Shown: positions 48,901 through 53,866 of the stretch, piece after piece
Layout of the letters: each line of letters opens with the position of its first letter
How positions within the stretch are numbered: the first letter of the stretch is position 1
Assembly: GCA_021229015.1 (NCBI GenBank)
Contig: CM037782.1
Location: 63,302,108-63,366,107 of the forward strand
Reading direction: 5' to 3'
Length of the DNA: 64,000 nucleotides
Source of the DNA: Solen grandis
Taxonomy: Eukaryota > Mollusca > Bivalvia > Adapedonta > Solenidae
Translations under genes and position numbers: made by a program
The notes under the pieces: model-generated
Seen by the model: only the letters and a program-made list of their open reading frames with translations
What the model was told of the DNA's origin: nothing
The model's database searches: none

Positions 48901-50262
48901 CTGACATAAAGAAGTATGATTGTTCTGTTCCAATTCCAGACCGCCCACTGCAGCACCCCCTTCCCAGCCAGTGCCCTCCAGTAACCAGGGAATGGACGCC
49001 CAACAGATTGCTGTTAACAAGGCATTACAAGAGGTAAAGTGTCTACCTCTGTGTAATTGATCTCAGAATCAAGGCATCAGGCTGTAAATTGAGACATCAT
49101 ATGCTTAGATGTCAGATTCATGCATCACTCAGCTTTACAAAACACTGCTCTAATCACATGATATTTATCCAGTTTTTCAATGAAAATCCTTGTTATTAGA
49201 ATGGAGACAGTCATTGAACAACAGGTGGGCATCAAACATTTCATTTCCATCGAATAACTCTTGATAAATTAGAGTTATAATTTTCATACTTGGTAGGTAG
49301 ATTCCTTATGGGAAAAGGAAGATTGGGATTGATTTTCATGATGATAGGGTCATGGTTACTGTTGCTAAAAATATTTTTTTTTTCTGTCAAATAACTTCCT
49401 TTAGGAGTGAGGTATGATGATCACATTTAGTAGATAGATACCCTATGGGAAGAGGAAGATTGGGATTGATTTTCTGGTCATCGTTATTAAGATAGTTTTG
49501 CTTGTCTGAGGCTACACTTGAAAACCTGGTTTCACGTCATTTGACATGCTTCTTGTTCTGAAAAAGTGTCGATACACATTCTGGACTGCTTTCCTTCATT
49601 TATACATGTTTGATGACCATGGCAAACATTGCAGAGCCAAAACATTTTGCTCCTTCCAGGAATTGTATTATCAGGGTCTACTTTGTTTTCTCATACAATA
49701 TTTAATCTGCATGGTAAAGAAAATCAGTCGCTTCATCTACCAGGAAATTAATATTGGTATAAATTTGTACATGAACATTAATGGTGAGAGGTATTGTTTT
49801 CATTATAGCAAGGCTATAAGGAGATTATTTATTGCTTTGTTGATAGACCTGGTTGCCAATAATTACACATGAAACTCAGTTCTGAAGAGATTTTTTCACA
49901 CTTCTTTGTTAATATAAAAGGATGTTAAACCTACATGCATATATTCCCTTGCTTTCTTTCTTGATATATAGTTGGAAAAAATGTGTATGTTGTTGCTATT
50001 NNNNNNNNNNNNNNNNNNNNNNNNNNNNNNNNNNNNNNNNNNNNNNNNNNNNNNNNNNNNNNNNNNNNNNNNNNNNNNNNNNNNNNNNNNNNNNNNNNNN
50101 AGTATATGTTTGTATATCTATATGTATGTATTAGCCTACATAATTGATAATATATATATCAGATGTTGAAAAGTTACATGATCAATTGGAATATGTTGAT
50201 TAAAAATACATATCAAAACAAATTATTGTTGTATTTTTATATCACAGGCCGTTAAACCATAA
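7176..50262 (+). CDS. multi-exon U1/matrin-type zinc-finger protein with RG-rich and DP[YH]R repeats (whole gene)
   Basis: Joined exons: 7176-7341 (tentative), 14491-14582, 15839-15935, 16284-17392, 18641-18752, 19222-19430, 20109-20177, 28325-28349, 34307-34414, 36365-36504, 41619-41792, 43949-44027, 45376-45451, 45935-46308, 47799-48017, 48385-48531, 48940-49033, 50248-50262. Every junction has AG/GT and matching phase, giving about 1101 residues once a one-base deficit in the 45935 exon is allowed for. Four fingers of C-x2-C..H-x5-H form are spread over the protein, with an RG-rich repeat, an acidic run, a coiled-coil-like Arg/Lys/Glu segment and a Pro/Gln-rich tail. Fingers of this class bind dsRNA or structured RNA, or sit in splicing factors, so a nuclear RNA role is inferred. 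I could not name an orthologue. Confidence 0.8.
8540..9664 (-). pseudogene. LINE ORF2, C-terminal domain with RVT zinc-binding motif
   Basis: 374 codons following the RT. Near the end CGLCNFCKKERETLYHLFFGC is a CCHC-type zinc-binding knuckle (zf-RVT). Upstream, LWGGKK..VS and KGGLDVPDI are common in L1/Tx1 tails. The frame is intact to its stop. Confidence 0.83.
9723..11040 (-). pseudogene. LINE ORF2, reverse transcriptase part (interrupted)
   Basis: Contains KNKSPGEDGIIAEWYQTFW, LKNWRPITLLNVDYKILA, a KAFDRQEWEW box, IKQGCPLAPLLYI and the catalytic box QFVDDTQLF (FVDD in place of the usual YADD/FADD). A TAA near 10466 and a frame change in the A-run at 9721-9737 break it. These motifs place it with L1/Tx1-type elements. 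Confidence 0.87.
11046..12116 (-). pseudogene. LINE ORF2, APE-type endonuclease part
   Basis: Starts MAYSIVSINVNGLRDRKKR, with DIILLQETHC, GGDYNCVLD, SRIDYFLC and FSDHNIVFL, the motif set of AP endonuclease-like LINE nucleases that nick target DNA. A linker toward the RT follows and the frame ends at a T/A run near 11046; the continuation is one frame away (about 11040-10914). Confidence 0.88.
12158..13672 (-). CDS. LINE ORF1: three CCHC zinc knuckles plus SGNH/GDSL esterase domain
   Basis: An intact 504-codon frame. Residues about 1-165 look like a nucleic-acid-binding RRM-like region. Three zinc knuckles follow: CKYCGETSHPYFRC, CWNCKSTEHVKRDC and CHYCEREGHTRSNC (about 166-235). After a Thr/Asp-rich linker comes an SGNH hydrolase: block I IYGDSNCKRL, block III VQLGTNDIS and block V DPSGLHVSEEG, carrying Ser, Asn, Asp and His of the family. 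The protein would coat the LINE RNA; the esterase role is unknown. The frame is intact although ORF2 is broken. Confidence 0.87.
   Translation of the reverse strand: MGNTNMAPLLSRPLSVHFSTKSLQRVSHGEIIEALESIDVEKSNIKAIQITEKECVITMINSEVKNKILTEDLCVQNRRVNVTDVEKIITNVTIKDAPYEMSNSVIISHLSQYGEIIDRSFERGFVKGTQIENGTRYVKILNCVPIIPVNIEIGRFKIRLYADNNRTPCKYCGETSHPYFRCPEKSTPLNRQNAPARSCWNCKSTEHVKRDCPRDIVCHYCEREGHTRSNCPVLEFGVYAGDIIEGRTDDAATTTTDDAATADDKNDDTMAKLTSETMQPTQMKEQPTRKTPVQLIYGDSNCKRLYSRDPSIRNIAVSGQTAAKIEALFNQEKVLNSEQVSAAIVQLGTNDISKSDRDKVVSNIIGAIDKVSQRWPNSSIAFSSILPRMGRSTVATRFNDDAKYVNGKILEYCKKSNHIQYVDNDGIFLKKGKIVQSLYDKGDPSGLHVSEEGADMLLGNLVAFLVSGLSDEDDMTTPTKKRSRSDNSVSTPPSGTRTAKHVRV
13917..14003 (-). repeat. tRNA-related SINE head
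   Basis: On the minus strand there is a box-A-like TTAGTGCAGTGGGTAAAG and a box B GGGTTCGAGTCCCGG at tRNA-like spacing, but the acceptor arms do not pair. I call it a tRNA-derived SINE head rather than a working tRNA. Confidence 0.5.
14491..14582 (+). CDS. zinc-finger gene exon: first half of finger 1
   Basis: Acceptor CAATATTCAG and donor CAG|GTAAGA. The frame ends NFFCSYCKITVYSEQ, giving the Cys pair of a U1-type finger; the His pair is in the next exon. Confidence 0.85.
14730..14850 (+). repeat. partial SINE-A body
   Basis: GTCCAGTGTCAGGCTAATGTGACAGGGTATGGTATC matches in order the body of the fuller copy at 15166-15478; head and tail are lost. Confidence 0.55.
15160..15478 (+). repeat. 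tRNA-derived SINE (family A), near-complete copy
   Basis: Head with box A (CCTAGTGGTTAGAGC) and box B (GGGTTCGATCGC at about 15211), body with GGTTGGCCCAGTGTCAGGAT and ATGATACTGCAGTGTGG, and tail of repeated CAAA units (15456-15472). Copies of the same family lie at 50655-50915 and 61200-61450 on the other strand. Confidence 0.82.
15839..15935 (+). CDS. zinc-finger gene exon: second half of finger 1
   Basis: Acceptor CTGTCTGCAG, donor AAG|GTAGGT. It continues DYESHCQEIQHCNNVA, supplying His-x5-His, then a Glu/Gln-rich linker. Phase 0 in, phase 1 out. Confidence 0.87.
16284..17392 (+). CDS. zinc-finger gene large exon: RG-rich repeat, acidic run, start of finger 2
   Basis: A 1109-nt exon after TATTTCAG. 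It encodes a Tyr/Glu/Gln-rich opening (DYSEYDQYPADNTEDY), then about eight imperfect 10-11 residue repeats of the type GRGQNDYSSR (roughly 16520-16770), an RGG-like region expected to be disordered and RNA-binding. A Ser/Lys/Glu-rich part follows, then an acidic run (EEDNKDEK.., DADEEESDSDDD) and finally GFCKYCKMNFPSTR, the Cys pair of finger 2. Donor CGG|GTATGT in phase 0. The repeat makes other frames open too; those are shadows. Confidence 0.93.
18056..18352 (+). repeat. tRNA-derived SINE (family B)
   Basis: Head box A (GTGGCTGAGTGATTAGAG) and box B (GGGTTCAAACCCC at 18114), a body with CATTTGGGGTCTTCCTCCAC, and an ending GACTGAAATACTGTCGCAGC..GGTTAACTCAAATAATC. Short relatives of its 3' part are at about 18990-19060, 47035-47130 and 47640-47720. 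Confidence 0.75.
18390..18485 (+). repeat. partial SINE-A body
   Basis: GGATTGGTTGGCCAGGTATC and AGGATAATGTGACTAGATAT repeat the central part of SINE-A, directly after the SINE-B copy. Confidence 0.6.
18641..18752 (+). CDS. zinc-finger gene exon: second half of finger 2
   Basis: Acceptor CTGTATAG, donor TAG|GTAGGC. Encodes AYHAHTRGLQHTSLVMAAKA, the His pair of finger 2, then a Lys/Glu-rich linker (KEGDKKYQKEVVPKKVL). Confidence 0.88.
19222..19430 (+). CDS. zinc-finger gene exon: acidic linker and first Cys of finger 3
   Basis: Acceptor TTTCTCAAG, donor CCA|GTAAGT. Encodes a Glu/Asp-rich linker (EEETKEEVLENWMDLDDDM) and ends GTKIHCP, so the intron falls just after the first Cys of finger 3. 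Confidence 0.9.
20109..20177 (+). CDS. zinc-finger gene exon: rest of finger 3
   Basis: A 69-nt exon, 23 codons: VCDINCTGPMAFQSH followed by LEGRQHKQ. The GP..F..HLEG..H pattern is typical of fingers in ZFR/ZNF346-type dsRNA-binding proteins. Donor CAA|GTAAGT, phase 0. Confidence 0.9.
20178..21869. other. intron, no gene seen
   Basis: AT-rich intron sequence of the zinc-finger gene. It holds a short GTGTGT tract at about 20490-20525 and nothing else I can support on either strand. Confidence 0.6.
21870..22430 (+). repeat. (TCCG)n-headed repeat with about 158-bp tandem core
   Basis: Head ATGCTCACCGAAGGTGACGC (CACC..GGTG mini-hairpin), then a CCGTCCGTCCGT run, then about three units starting near CTATTTCTCAGGAACTAA (about 21965, 22128, 22296), each with GAAACTT..GGGAAGCTTTA and ATGGCCCCTTGACTTTTTGG. 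Short frames reading through it (RPSVRPSVRPS) are not genes. Confidence 0.75.
22955..23110 (+). repeat. truncated second copy of the 21870 repeat
   Basis: ATGCTCACTGAAGGTGACGC, a short CCGTCCGT run and CTATTTCTCAGGAACTAACG repeat the head and first core unit of the element at 21870, then stop at about 23105. Confidence 0.75.
24105..26170 (+). repeat. repeat element with head at 24105 and body after 25385, split by another element
   Basis: AAGCCCCCAAGATCTTTGAT and CAGGGGGCATATTG form a CCCCC/GGGGG hairpin head, cut by the element at 24155. After it (25390 on) come tandem-like units of about 150 bp with AACTTAAAATT..AACCATAACTCTAC..TTATCTCCCTTT, ending near 26110. Nesting is inferred from interrupted continuity. 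Confidence 0.5.
24155..25384 (+). repeat. AGCTCACCTGAG-ended repeat with about 280-bp tandem core
   Basis: Head TTTAGCTCACCTGAGCAC with a GAGCAC AAA GTGCTC hairpin, then a (CGTCGTC/CCGTCGT)n run (24207-24250), then about four diverged core units (AACATCTCCTCTGAAACCAC.., GTTGCCATGGCAAC.., ACTACTGGCCAGATTT.., ATGGCCGCCAGGGGCGGGGC). The tail CTCAGGTGAGCGATTTAGG with GGGCCATCATGGGCC mirrors the head. The same family is at 62041-63596 (reverse) and, diverged, at 28525-29545. Confidence 0.8.
26950..27957. repeat. nested pair of inverted-end repeats with about 160-bp tandem core
   Basis: Outer ends: GTGTCACCTGCTATAAGCAG at about 26950 against AGCAGGTGACAC at about 27957. Inner ends: CCCCCGCCGC at 26994 against GCGGCGGGGG at about 27860-27870. 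The inner part has a CCGTCAGTCCGTCC run, then units of CTCCATATCTCATGAACGCT..TTGGACACATTTTC..GGTCAAGGTCATACTTG (about 27090-27480). No protein. Confidence 0.6.
28325..28349 (+). CDS. zinc-finger gene 25-nt microexon
   Basis: Flanked by TTTAATTTCAG and GTG|GTAAGTAT, both strong. Encodes NMAYLEQG plus one base. It lies between introns of 8.1 and 6.0 kb. Skipping it would join exon 7 to exon 9 out of frame and reach a stop after a few codons. Confidence 0.75.
28525..29545 (+). repeat. diverged AGCTCACC-family repeat with tandem core
   Basis: Head GGCTCACTTGGCACGAAGTGCCAAGGTGAGC-like (arms TTGGCAC/GTGCCAA), then about four units of 180-190 bp with AAAATCTTCTTCTCAGAAAC, CCACAAGGCCTGGAG and CAAAATTGGCCCC, and a tail AGGTGAGCTATCCAGGGC at about 29505. 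A related unit appears at 35820-36100. Confidence 0.7.
29957..30190 (+). repeat. truncated repeat head related to 46335-46975
   Basis: AGCTCACTTGTGTTCAGGATGAGC, then CTCTAGCATCAACATTTCTTAAGCAATCAT and GCCATAATCTCTCAGCCAGG-like phrases also seen at 46335-46975. It stops near 30180. Confidence 0.6.
30228..30470 (+). repeat. GA-rich tandem repeat, about 60-bp unit, 4 copies
   Basis: Repeating phrase AGAGAGAG..AGAAATCAACTTAATG and ATCTTCCTAGAGAGAG; unit lengths vary because the GA runs vary. Confidence 0.7.
31662..31895. mobile_element. MITE with TTAA-type ends and long internal hairpin, copy 1
   Basis: 234 bp, starting CCCTTTCCCTCATAGAGG after TTAA and ending TATGAGGGAAAGGG before TTTT (degenerate target copy). 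A near-perfect hairpin lies at about 31699-31765, arms of about 33 bp with one mismatch (GCCTGCGAGT / ACTCGCAGGC at the tip). TTAA target and CCC ends fit a piggyBac-derived element; no transposase. Confidence 0.82.
32204..32421. mobile_element. short inverted-end element (MITE)
   Basis: CCTGGGGCCCATTTCAC at the left and GTGAAATGGGGCCTCTGG at the right are inverted copies with small differences, about 215 bp apart. No coding content and no clear target duplication. Confidence 0.6.
32872..33105. mobile_element. TTAA MITE, copy 2
   Basis: Same 234-bp element as at 31662, same internal hairpin, left flank TCAA and right flank TTAA. Its right end continues directly into a 28-bp tandem array. Confidence 0.85.
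33078..33273 (+). repeat. 28-bp minisatellite built from the MITE right end
   Basis: Seven 28-bp units, each (T)TAAAATGAGTCTA.. followed by TATGAGGGAAAGGG. The first is the native end of MITE copy 2; six more follow at 33106, 33134, 33162, 33190, 33218 and 33246 with one or two changes each. Confidence 0.93.
33295..33410 (+). repeat. tRNA-like SINE fragment
   Basis: Box-A-like TTGAGTGGTAGTGAAC and box-B-like GGTTTGAGACCCC at about 33349, tRNA-like spacing, followed by a short unmatched body. Confidence 0.4.
34307..34414 (+). CDS. zinc-finger gene exon: basic/Ser-Leu linker
   Basis: Acceptor TTCGTTCCAG, donor CTTG|GTAAGT. Encodes VQKKKMNQASS, then VDLTGQPSKLSELVAQNLNP, a linker ahead of finger 4. 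The reading frame that runs past the donor into the intron repeat is not coding. Confidence 0.85.
34512..35480 (+). repeat. TACGCCACCGG-headed repeat with about 175-bp tandem core
   Basis: Head ATACGCCACCGGAGGCGGTC, a CCGTCTGTCCGTCC run, then about four units with AACTCCTCCTACGTTTCTGA, TTTTCAAAACTTG..GTCATTACTATG, GTCCCTTGAAACTTAGTCTC and GCTGATTGATATTGCAG. Same design as the other (TCCG)n-headed elements; lies in the intron after the exon at 34307. Confidence 0.75.
36365..36504 (+). CDS. zinc-finger gene exon: finger 4
   Basis: Acceptor TATATTGCAG, donor ATC|GTAAGC. Encodes GLEYVTEFQRQDPKAAARY and then VCNLCEVKCDGATIIPH..GIKH, a complete U1-type finger in one exon, unlike fingers 1-3. High GC relative to the introns. 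Confidence 0.92.
36866..36881 (+). repeat. target-site duplication, left copy
   Basis: ATGCTCATTAAGACTT, identical to 40250-40265, directly before the poly-T of the LINE. Confidence 0.9.
37191..37811 (-). pseudogene. LINE C-terminal domain with RVT zinc knuckle
   Basis: 206 codons including YLQWLQTRIVHRIFPTNSLL and LCTFCKVCEETIIHLFYDC, the zf-RVT knuckle at the LINE C-terminus. Separated from the RT frame by the break at 37812-37899. Confidence 0.83.
37807..37924. repeat. short direct duplication inside the LINE
   Basis: AACAATTGATCAAAAGTTTC occurs at about 37807 and again at about 37901, with about 90 bases between; it coincides with the frame break of ORF2. Confidence 0.65.
37900..39400 (-). 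pseudogene. LINE reverse transcriptase domain
   Basis: 491 codons from about 39375 with KNDKSPGCDGFTSNFYKVFW, LKNWRPITLLNVLYKLASG, LIDFEKAFDSLSF, RGCRQGDPISAYIFIL and the catalytic box SQFADDTSLF. Clear L1/Tx1-type RT. The frame ends near 37900 next to a local duplication (see 37807-37924). Confidence 0.92.
39390..40249 (-). pseudogene. truncated LINE endonuclease domain
   Basis: Starts mid-domain (CYFSHGKSNAKGVAILFRK) and keeps INIYAPNKDDPSFYN, ICGDFNLV, RRFSPFQQGRLDFFLI and SDHSMVFLDM. N-terminal catalytic parts are missing. The frame changes near 39410 before the RT. Confidence 0.87.
40250..40265 (+). repeat. target-site duplication, right copy
   Basis: ATGCTCATTAAGACTT, identical to 36866-36881. 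Confidence 0.9.
40526..40758. mobile_element. TTAA MITE, copy 3
   Basis: Same element as at 31662 and 32872, here with intact TTAA on both sides (40522-40525 and 40759-40762). Internal hairpin retained with a few changes. Confidence 0.87.
41619..41792 (+). CDS. zinc-finger gene exon: basic then acidic segment
   Basis: Acceptor TTCTTTCATAG, donor GAG|GTAGGT. Encodes 58 codons: KNKKPQMYNHLIKYG, KKKSQMTACTDEFAKQLEEE and MEIDEEDKDRLE. Likely helical; no domain recognised. Confidence 0.85.
41868..42460 (+). repeat. CTGTCTGTCTGTC-headed intron repeat
   Basis: Head CCCCTACTGGTTCACCAGGGG (CCCCT/AGGGG hairpin), a CTGTCTGTCTGTC run, then loosely repeated units (AAAACTGGATCCTGCGATAA.. and AAAATTAGATCCTGTGAAAA..). 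Same architecture as the other (TCCG)n-headed repeats. Confidence 0.6.
42461..42674 (+). repeat. 214-bp direct repeat, left copy
   Basis: From TATTTCCTTTATAGTGACAA to GGAGAATGAAATAC, it matches 43391-43604 along its length with few changes. Confidence 0.88.
42675..43100 (-). mobile_element. LINE 3'-tail fragment (third LINE)
   Basis: After TTTCTTTTTTC (degenerate poly-A in reverse), the sequence ATTCTCCCCATC..CAGGGGTCGAGGAGGGCCAT and CCCCTGCAACACCTTACA matches the order of elements in the 3' UTRs of the LINEs at 8228-8310 and 36930-37000. No coding part. A separate poly-T (about 43231-43254) lies further on. Confidence 0.55.
43391..43604 (+). repeat. 214-bp direct repeat, right copy
   Basis: Second copy of 42461-42674. 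The 716 bp between the copies contain the LINE-tail fragment and a poly-T. Confidence 0.88.
43949..44027 (+). CDS. zinc-finger gene exon: helical linker
   Basis: Acceptor TTTCTTACAG, donor GATG|GTAATT. Encodes ERMKKTSEALQEKVANLKSQ, probably coiled coil. Confidence 0.82.
44900..44950. repeat. short inverted repeat
   Basis: AAAATCCATGGTATA (44900-44914) and TATACCGTGGATTTT (44936-44950) form 15-bp arms with one mismatch around a 21-base loop. Confidence 0.7.
45376..45451 (+). CDS. zinc-finger gene exon: Lys/Pro/Glu linker
   Basis: Acceptor ATATTTCAG, donor CAAG|GTATGC. Encodes EPEPKKPKLSTVERKPDSTQ, including a PKKPK-like basic patch that could be a nuclear localisation signal. Confidence 0.82.
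45935..46308 (+). CDS. zinc-finger gene exon: DP[YH]R repeat, with a one-base frame break
   Basis: Acceptor GATGTTACAG, donor GAAAG|GTCAGC. The entry frame reads RHDPHQKRPVRDPHWQ.. and SNDPHRDPH up to 46055. There the repeat has CACCTGACC where its neighbours have CACCGTGACC, and the DP[YH]R pattern moves to the next frame: DPYRDPYTALTDPYND, then HRDPYRDPHRDPYRDPYYD, then DFRRSYNERFDPYRRPEE. Only that second frame joins the exon at 47799. So one base appears to be missing between 46056 and 46057, by sequencing/assembly error or a real allele. Left uncorrected, the frame ends at a TAA at about 46337. Confidence 0.85.
46335..46975 (+). repeat. AGGATGAGC-headed repeat with about 180-bp core
   Basis: Just after the exon at 45935: CAGGATGAGCTATTAGGATT, then units with TTTGCACTCTAGCATCTT, AAGCAATCATCTTAAACTTT and GCCATAATCTCT, ending CAGGGCCATCTTGGCCTTCT. 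Related to 29957-30190. Confidence 0.6.
47799..48017 (+). CDS. zinc-finger gene exon: Arg/Leu/Glu-rich helical segment
   Basis: Acceptor CATCCCAG, donor ACAG|GTAATT. Encodes RLLDERHHLDAMMMERYRL, LLERKRLEDIIARKEYLDSL and DILERKKRLEESDVDMQ; strongly charged and helical, probably a single alpha-helix or coiled coil. Phase 2 in and out. Confidence 0.9.
48385..48531 (+). CDS. zinc-finger gene exon: Pro/Arg-rich segment
   Basis: Acceptor ACATGACAG, donor AGT|GTAAGA. Encodes RDPGRSAQPTPAAQPPRPDD, then MEELIARRRVAKQTGPST. Low-complexity and probably disordered. Confidence 0.88.
48940..49033 (+). CDS. zinc-finger gene exon: Pro/Ser/Gln-rich tail
   Basis: Acceptor CAATTCCAG, donor GAG|GTAAAG. Encodes PPTAAPPSQPVPSSNQGMDA and ends IAVNKALQE in phase 0. 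Confidence 0.88.
50001..50100. other. assembly gap of 100 N
   Basis: One hundred unknown bases, probably a scaffold gap of nominal size. Flanked by TA-rich repeats; any exon of the zinc-finger gene in it would be missed. Confidence 0.99.
50248..50262 (+). CDS. zinc-finger gene, candidate terminal exon
   Basis: After a T-rich tract and ATATCACAG, the frame reads AVKP and a TAA at 50260. Phase 0 fits the previous exon, and the total becomes a whole number of codons. It is very short and lies just past the N gap, so another exon hidden in or after the gap is possible. Confidence 0.55.
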   Translation, partial: AVKP

Positions 50263-50654
50263 TCGCACCATCATGTGCTTCTAAATGCATCTGGTGGTGT
50301 ACATATCAAGACAGTCATAAGATAAGAATTGATAATTCAGAACTTTGGAACTGTGGGGAAAAATCAACAACATGCTAAATTCCGGCTATGCTACTAGGTT
50401 GAAAGTAATTGTACTGCGGCGCCATGAATCTTTTACGTTTTTAATTCGACAGGAACCGGAAATGATAAATAATATTCAGCAAAATGTCTCACAAACTATT
50501 TGTGATGCCAGAACAATTCAACATATTAACCTGATCCTGGTCTGTATGCATGGATACAGCTGAATATGGTAGCAATTAATGTTATCAAAGACTGAATGAT
50601 GTATATAGTCCAGGATAACATTATACATGCACGGGTGTTTTTGTTGTTGTTTTC

Positions 50655-50915
50655 TATATTCACACGTATGTTTTGGGGTTTAACGTCCTGCCAACAGTAT
50701 TTCAGGCATTTGGAGACTTTGTCAACTTGAGACAGATATAGTGCTGCCACACTGCAGTATCACGTCGTAGACATGTGGCATGATACTACACCCAGCTACA
50801 TTATCCTGACACCGTGCCAACCAGTCCTGGAACTGCCCATATATGTCAGGGACCTATACCAGTTCAATTTTTTACGACTTTTTATGTTGCGGCGGTCGGG
50901 GATCGAACCCACGAA
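50655..50915 (-). repeat. SINE-A copy, reverse
   Basis: In reverse orientation: box B (GTTCGATCCCCGACCGCC) near 50895-50912, body GGTTGGCACGGTGTCAGGAT, TGATACTGCAGTGTGGCAGC, tail near 50670. Same family as 15160-15478. Confidence 0.78.
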
Positions 50916-52545
50916 ACAATTTTTACTTAAAATTAATGAGTTTACAGTAAACAATTCAACTTTAAATCCTGATTAAACATTGTTAATTGTTTCTTAAACT
51001 GCTTTTGGAGCAAGATATCATGAATGATTTGTAACATGTTTAACAGGGTGCGTGTTTATCTGACATTCAAATTGGAAACCTGGGTGGATATTCTTTTTCT
51101 TTTGGAAACACAAATTAATCCCCTAACACACCTTGCCAATGTATTCATGCTCGAATTCCCCTAACAATAAATAGCGTTAAGTAATACTTAAATTTTTAAG
51201 TTTGATAGAAACACATTCCACCATTTTATTTTACGACCATTCGTACTAAGCTGACGTGATTATTAATTTTACAACAAATGTTGTAAAATTAAATATTTGA
51301 ATGTTTTGTTAAGAGAGACGAGAAGGTTAGTTTCGTCTCTAAGTATATTAATATTACTTAGCTTTCATATTCGAGCCTAACCCGGTTAGCACGGAAATTG
51401 TAATCCACAAGACCTCTGTAGAGAGGGGGGGTCACATTTTGTTGAACTCAGGACATGCCCTTTAACATCGTATTAGACTTTGGCCATAACCACTCCAGAT
51501 TTCATCCCATATCTTCGAATAGCTTTCGTGTAACCCATGTGTACTCAGTAAAACCATGTCGGACATAATTCATTTGGCTTGTATTCATATCTTCGATGCA
51601 ATAGTTCACACTCCAAACAAATTTCAGAAACGTATGTATATTTATATTCGTCACAGATAAATAATCAAACATACTAGGCCATGTGACATGTGTTATAGTT
51701 GATTTCTGCCCAGTGTGACCCAACCTAATTTTGACTGCAGTTTGAGCGTAAGCCGCTACTAATAAACGAGAGTCACTCTAATTATCTTAGGACTTTTATT
51801 AGCTATATTGTTATTATGTTGATAGTTTGTGATCAATTAAATTTCATGTCGCTATACAATGATAAGGAATCTAATAGGTACTAATCTCAGGGTTGCGACT
51901 ACCATTCACAGCAGATCAACGAGGTTTCTTAAATCTCTGTATGTGCCCAAACATATTTCTTAAAAAAATGCTATCCCTAAATAAACCGGAAATAATAATG
52001 GCTTCTCGAAAACAGACGTAAGCGAAATATAAGTTAAATGTTACATCCTGATGTGGAACACGAAAGCACACATGTTTTTGTATATACATCTGTTTTCCTG
52101 ATTCAAGACGTCGCCATCGTATGAACTGATGAGCATTACAGGCTGGGTATCTAACCATGTCAGTACATAAATAAAATGCATGTGTATTTGTGGGTTTAAC
52201 GCTTAATTTGATTGACTCAGTTTTGTTTTTGGTGCAGTTCACCATCCAGTACTGCAGCTGTCTTTTCCTTAACTGTAATAACAGGTGCAATCGGTTTGAC
52301 GTTAACTTTTTACCATACTTTAAAAACAATAAATGCTGATGTGAATCTGCTGATGACGCCTACCAAGCGTGCTTATCATTTATCTAAGATAATATATAGA
52401 TAATTTACTATCATTCATGAATATGTTATACATATCATGGACAGAAGCAATCTGACGAAAATCACCTCGTCTGTATACGCTACGTTACATGCTCATGTAC
52501 TTAGCCAGATTGGGACAGAAGAGTCGTTTAAAGCACACATTCAAA
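50916..52545. other. intergenic stretch, nothing supported
   Basis: AT-rich sequence between the zinc-finger gene and the LRR gene. Short frames on both strands (up to 137 codons at 51916-52329, minus) show no recognisable features. Confidence 0.5.
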
Positions 52546-52807
52546 TTTGATTTATTGCGTGCATACATTCATACGTGCGTGCATACATATGTACATGTAT
52601 ACATTCAAAGGCGTACGTACATGTGTGCATCGTAATTTTATCTTTATACATACGCATGGACGTGCGTGGTTACGGATATACATGCACAAACATGCACAAA
52701 GAGTTTTTGCTAGTAATACAAGCTTACTTAACTACATCCCTTTGTACGTATTTCATTCTTTTAATCATAAATTCATCATATATTATTTTTATATTCTCTT
52801 CCAGAAA

Positions 52808-53866
52808 ATGGACGTATTCCGTAGAACGTGGTTTTTGCTCGTAGCCAGTTTGATATACGTCCTCGCAGTGTCGGAAGGATCCGAAACGTTCGTAGATGCT
52901 CGGGAATGTCCGTTTCTTTGCTCATGTGCGAACTTTTCCGTTATCTGCTCTAAAAACAGCTTGTTTCCACAGAACTTACCAAGGAAGACACAGCAGTTTC
53001 ATCTGACGGATTCTGTGGTACGAAAGGTACCTGCTAATGCATTCATGGAACTAAAAGACTTAACAGAAATCGTATTCAAGAATGTGAAATTTGCTACAAT
53101 TCGCGCATGCGCATTTGCTGAACTAAGCCACATCACGTCAATCGTATTCCAAAATGTCGAGATTGGCGAAATGCAGGGTAATGCATTTTCAAACATTGCA
53201 AACATCGAAAATTTAGCATTCGAAAACTGCACTATTCATACGTTACGTTCATTCTCATTTCACAATTTGGACTCGGTCAGTAATTTGCTGTTTGAGGACA
53301 CTAAAGTCTCGGTCGTTCACCCGTACTCCCTGTATAAGGTCAACAAGATTACAACTCTTGGAATAAGAAACAGCAATTTCCACCAGTTTCTTCGAGATGG
53401 GTTCTCAAAACTAACCAACATTGACACAACTACCATGACGGGAACGACAATTACCGAATGGCAGTGCGGAACACTTAATGCCATACTCGGGTCCACTAGG
53501 ACTTCGGTTTCAAATTCGTATTTGACGTGTGACTGCAAACTCGCCTGGCTATGGTCCAACCACTCGAATTCAGTTTTGGTTAACGATCCATCCAACAAAT
53601 GTATTGGGAGTGGATCGAGCTTAGCGTCCATGGATCTGGGTGAAATTTGTCCGCGGGAGGAATCGAGAATGAGCGGTTGTCCGCCATTACTTCCATCAAC
53701 GCCTCACACATGCGTGGAAGTGTTTGACACGCCAGTTGAACCCGTGGAGAAGGTAGAATATCCAACGTTCTTCACGAGGACTCCGCCACCTAATAGTGCC
53801 TCCACACCCCGTGCTCTCTTGTCCTGGCTTTGTTTGACATCTCTATCTTTAAACCAGTTGTTATGA
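52808..53866 (+). CDS. secreted or GPI-anchored leucine-rich-repeat protein
   Basis: 352 codons in one exon. The ATG at 52808 follows an acceptor (CTCTTCCAG at 52796-52804), so a 5' UTR intron is likely; the longer open frame upstream (from 52547) reads through that intron. Residues 1-25 form a signal peptide (WFLLVASLIYVLAV). An LRRNT cap follows with CPFLCSCANFSVIC, then about six 24-residue LRRs (ITSIVFQNVEIGEMQGNAF, IENLAFENCTIHTLRSFSF), an LRRCT-like cap (LTCDCKLAWLW..NKC..EIC), a Pro/Thr stalk and a hydrophobic end ALLSWLCLTSLSLNQLL that fits a GPI signal. No TIR or kinase domain. It is likely a cell-surface recognition or adhesion protein; the ligand is unknown. Confidence 0.88.
   Translation: MDVFRRTWFLLVASLIYVLAVSEGSETFVDARECPFLCSCANFSVICSKNSLFPQNLPRKTQQFHLTDSVVRKVPANAFMELKDLTEIVFKNVKFATIRACAFAELSHITSIVFQNVEIGEMQGNAFSNIANIENLAFENCTIHTLRSFSFHNLDSVSNLLFEDTKVSVVHPYSLYKVNKITTLGIRNSNFHQFLRDGFSKLTNIDTTTMTGTTITEWQCGTLNAILGSTRTSVSNSYLTCDCKLAWLWSNHSNSVLVNDPSNKCIGSGSSLASMDLGEICPREESRMSGCPPLLPSTPHTCVEVFDTPVEPVEKVEYPTFFTRTPPPNSASTPRALLSWLCLTSLSLNQLL

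Noticed and set aside
52547..52807. Upstream extension of the LRR protein by 87 codons
   Set aside because: It is full of HTxCxx low-complexity from ACAT/CATAC repeats and lies before a clear acceptor at 52804; the signal peptide starts at 52808.
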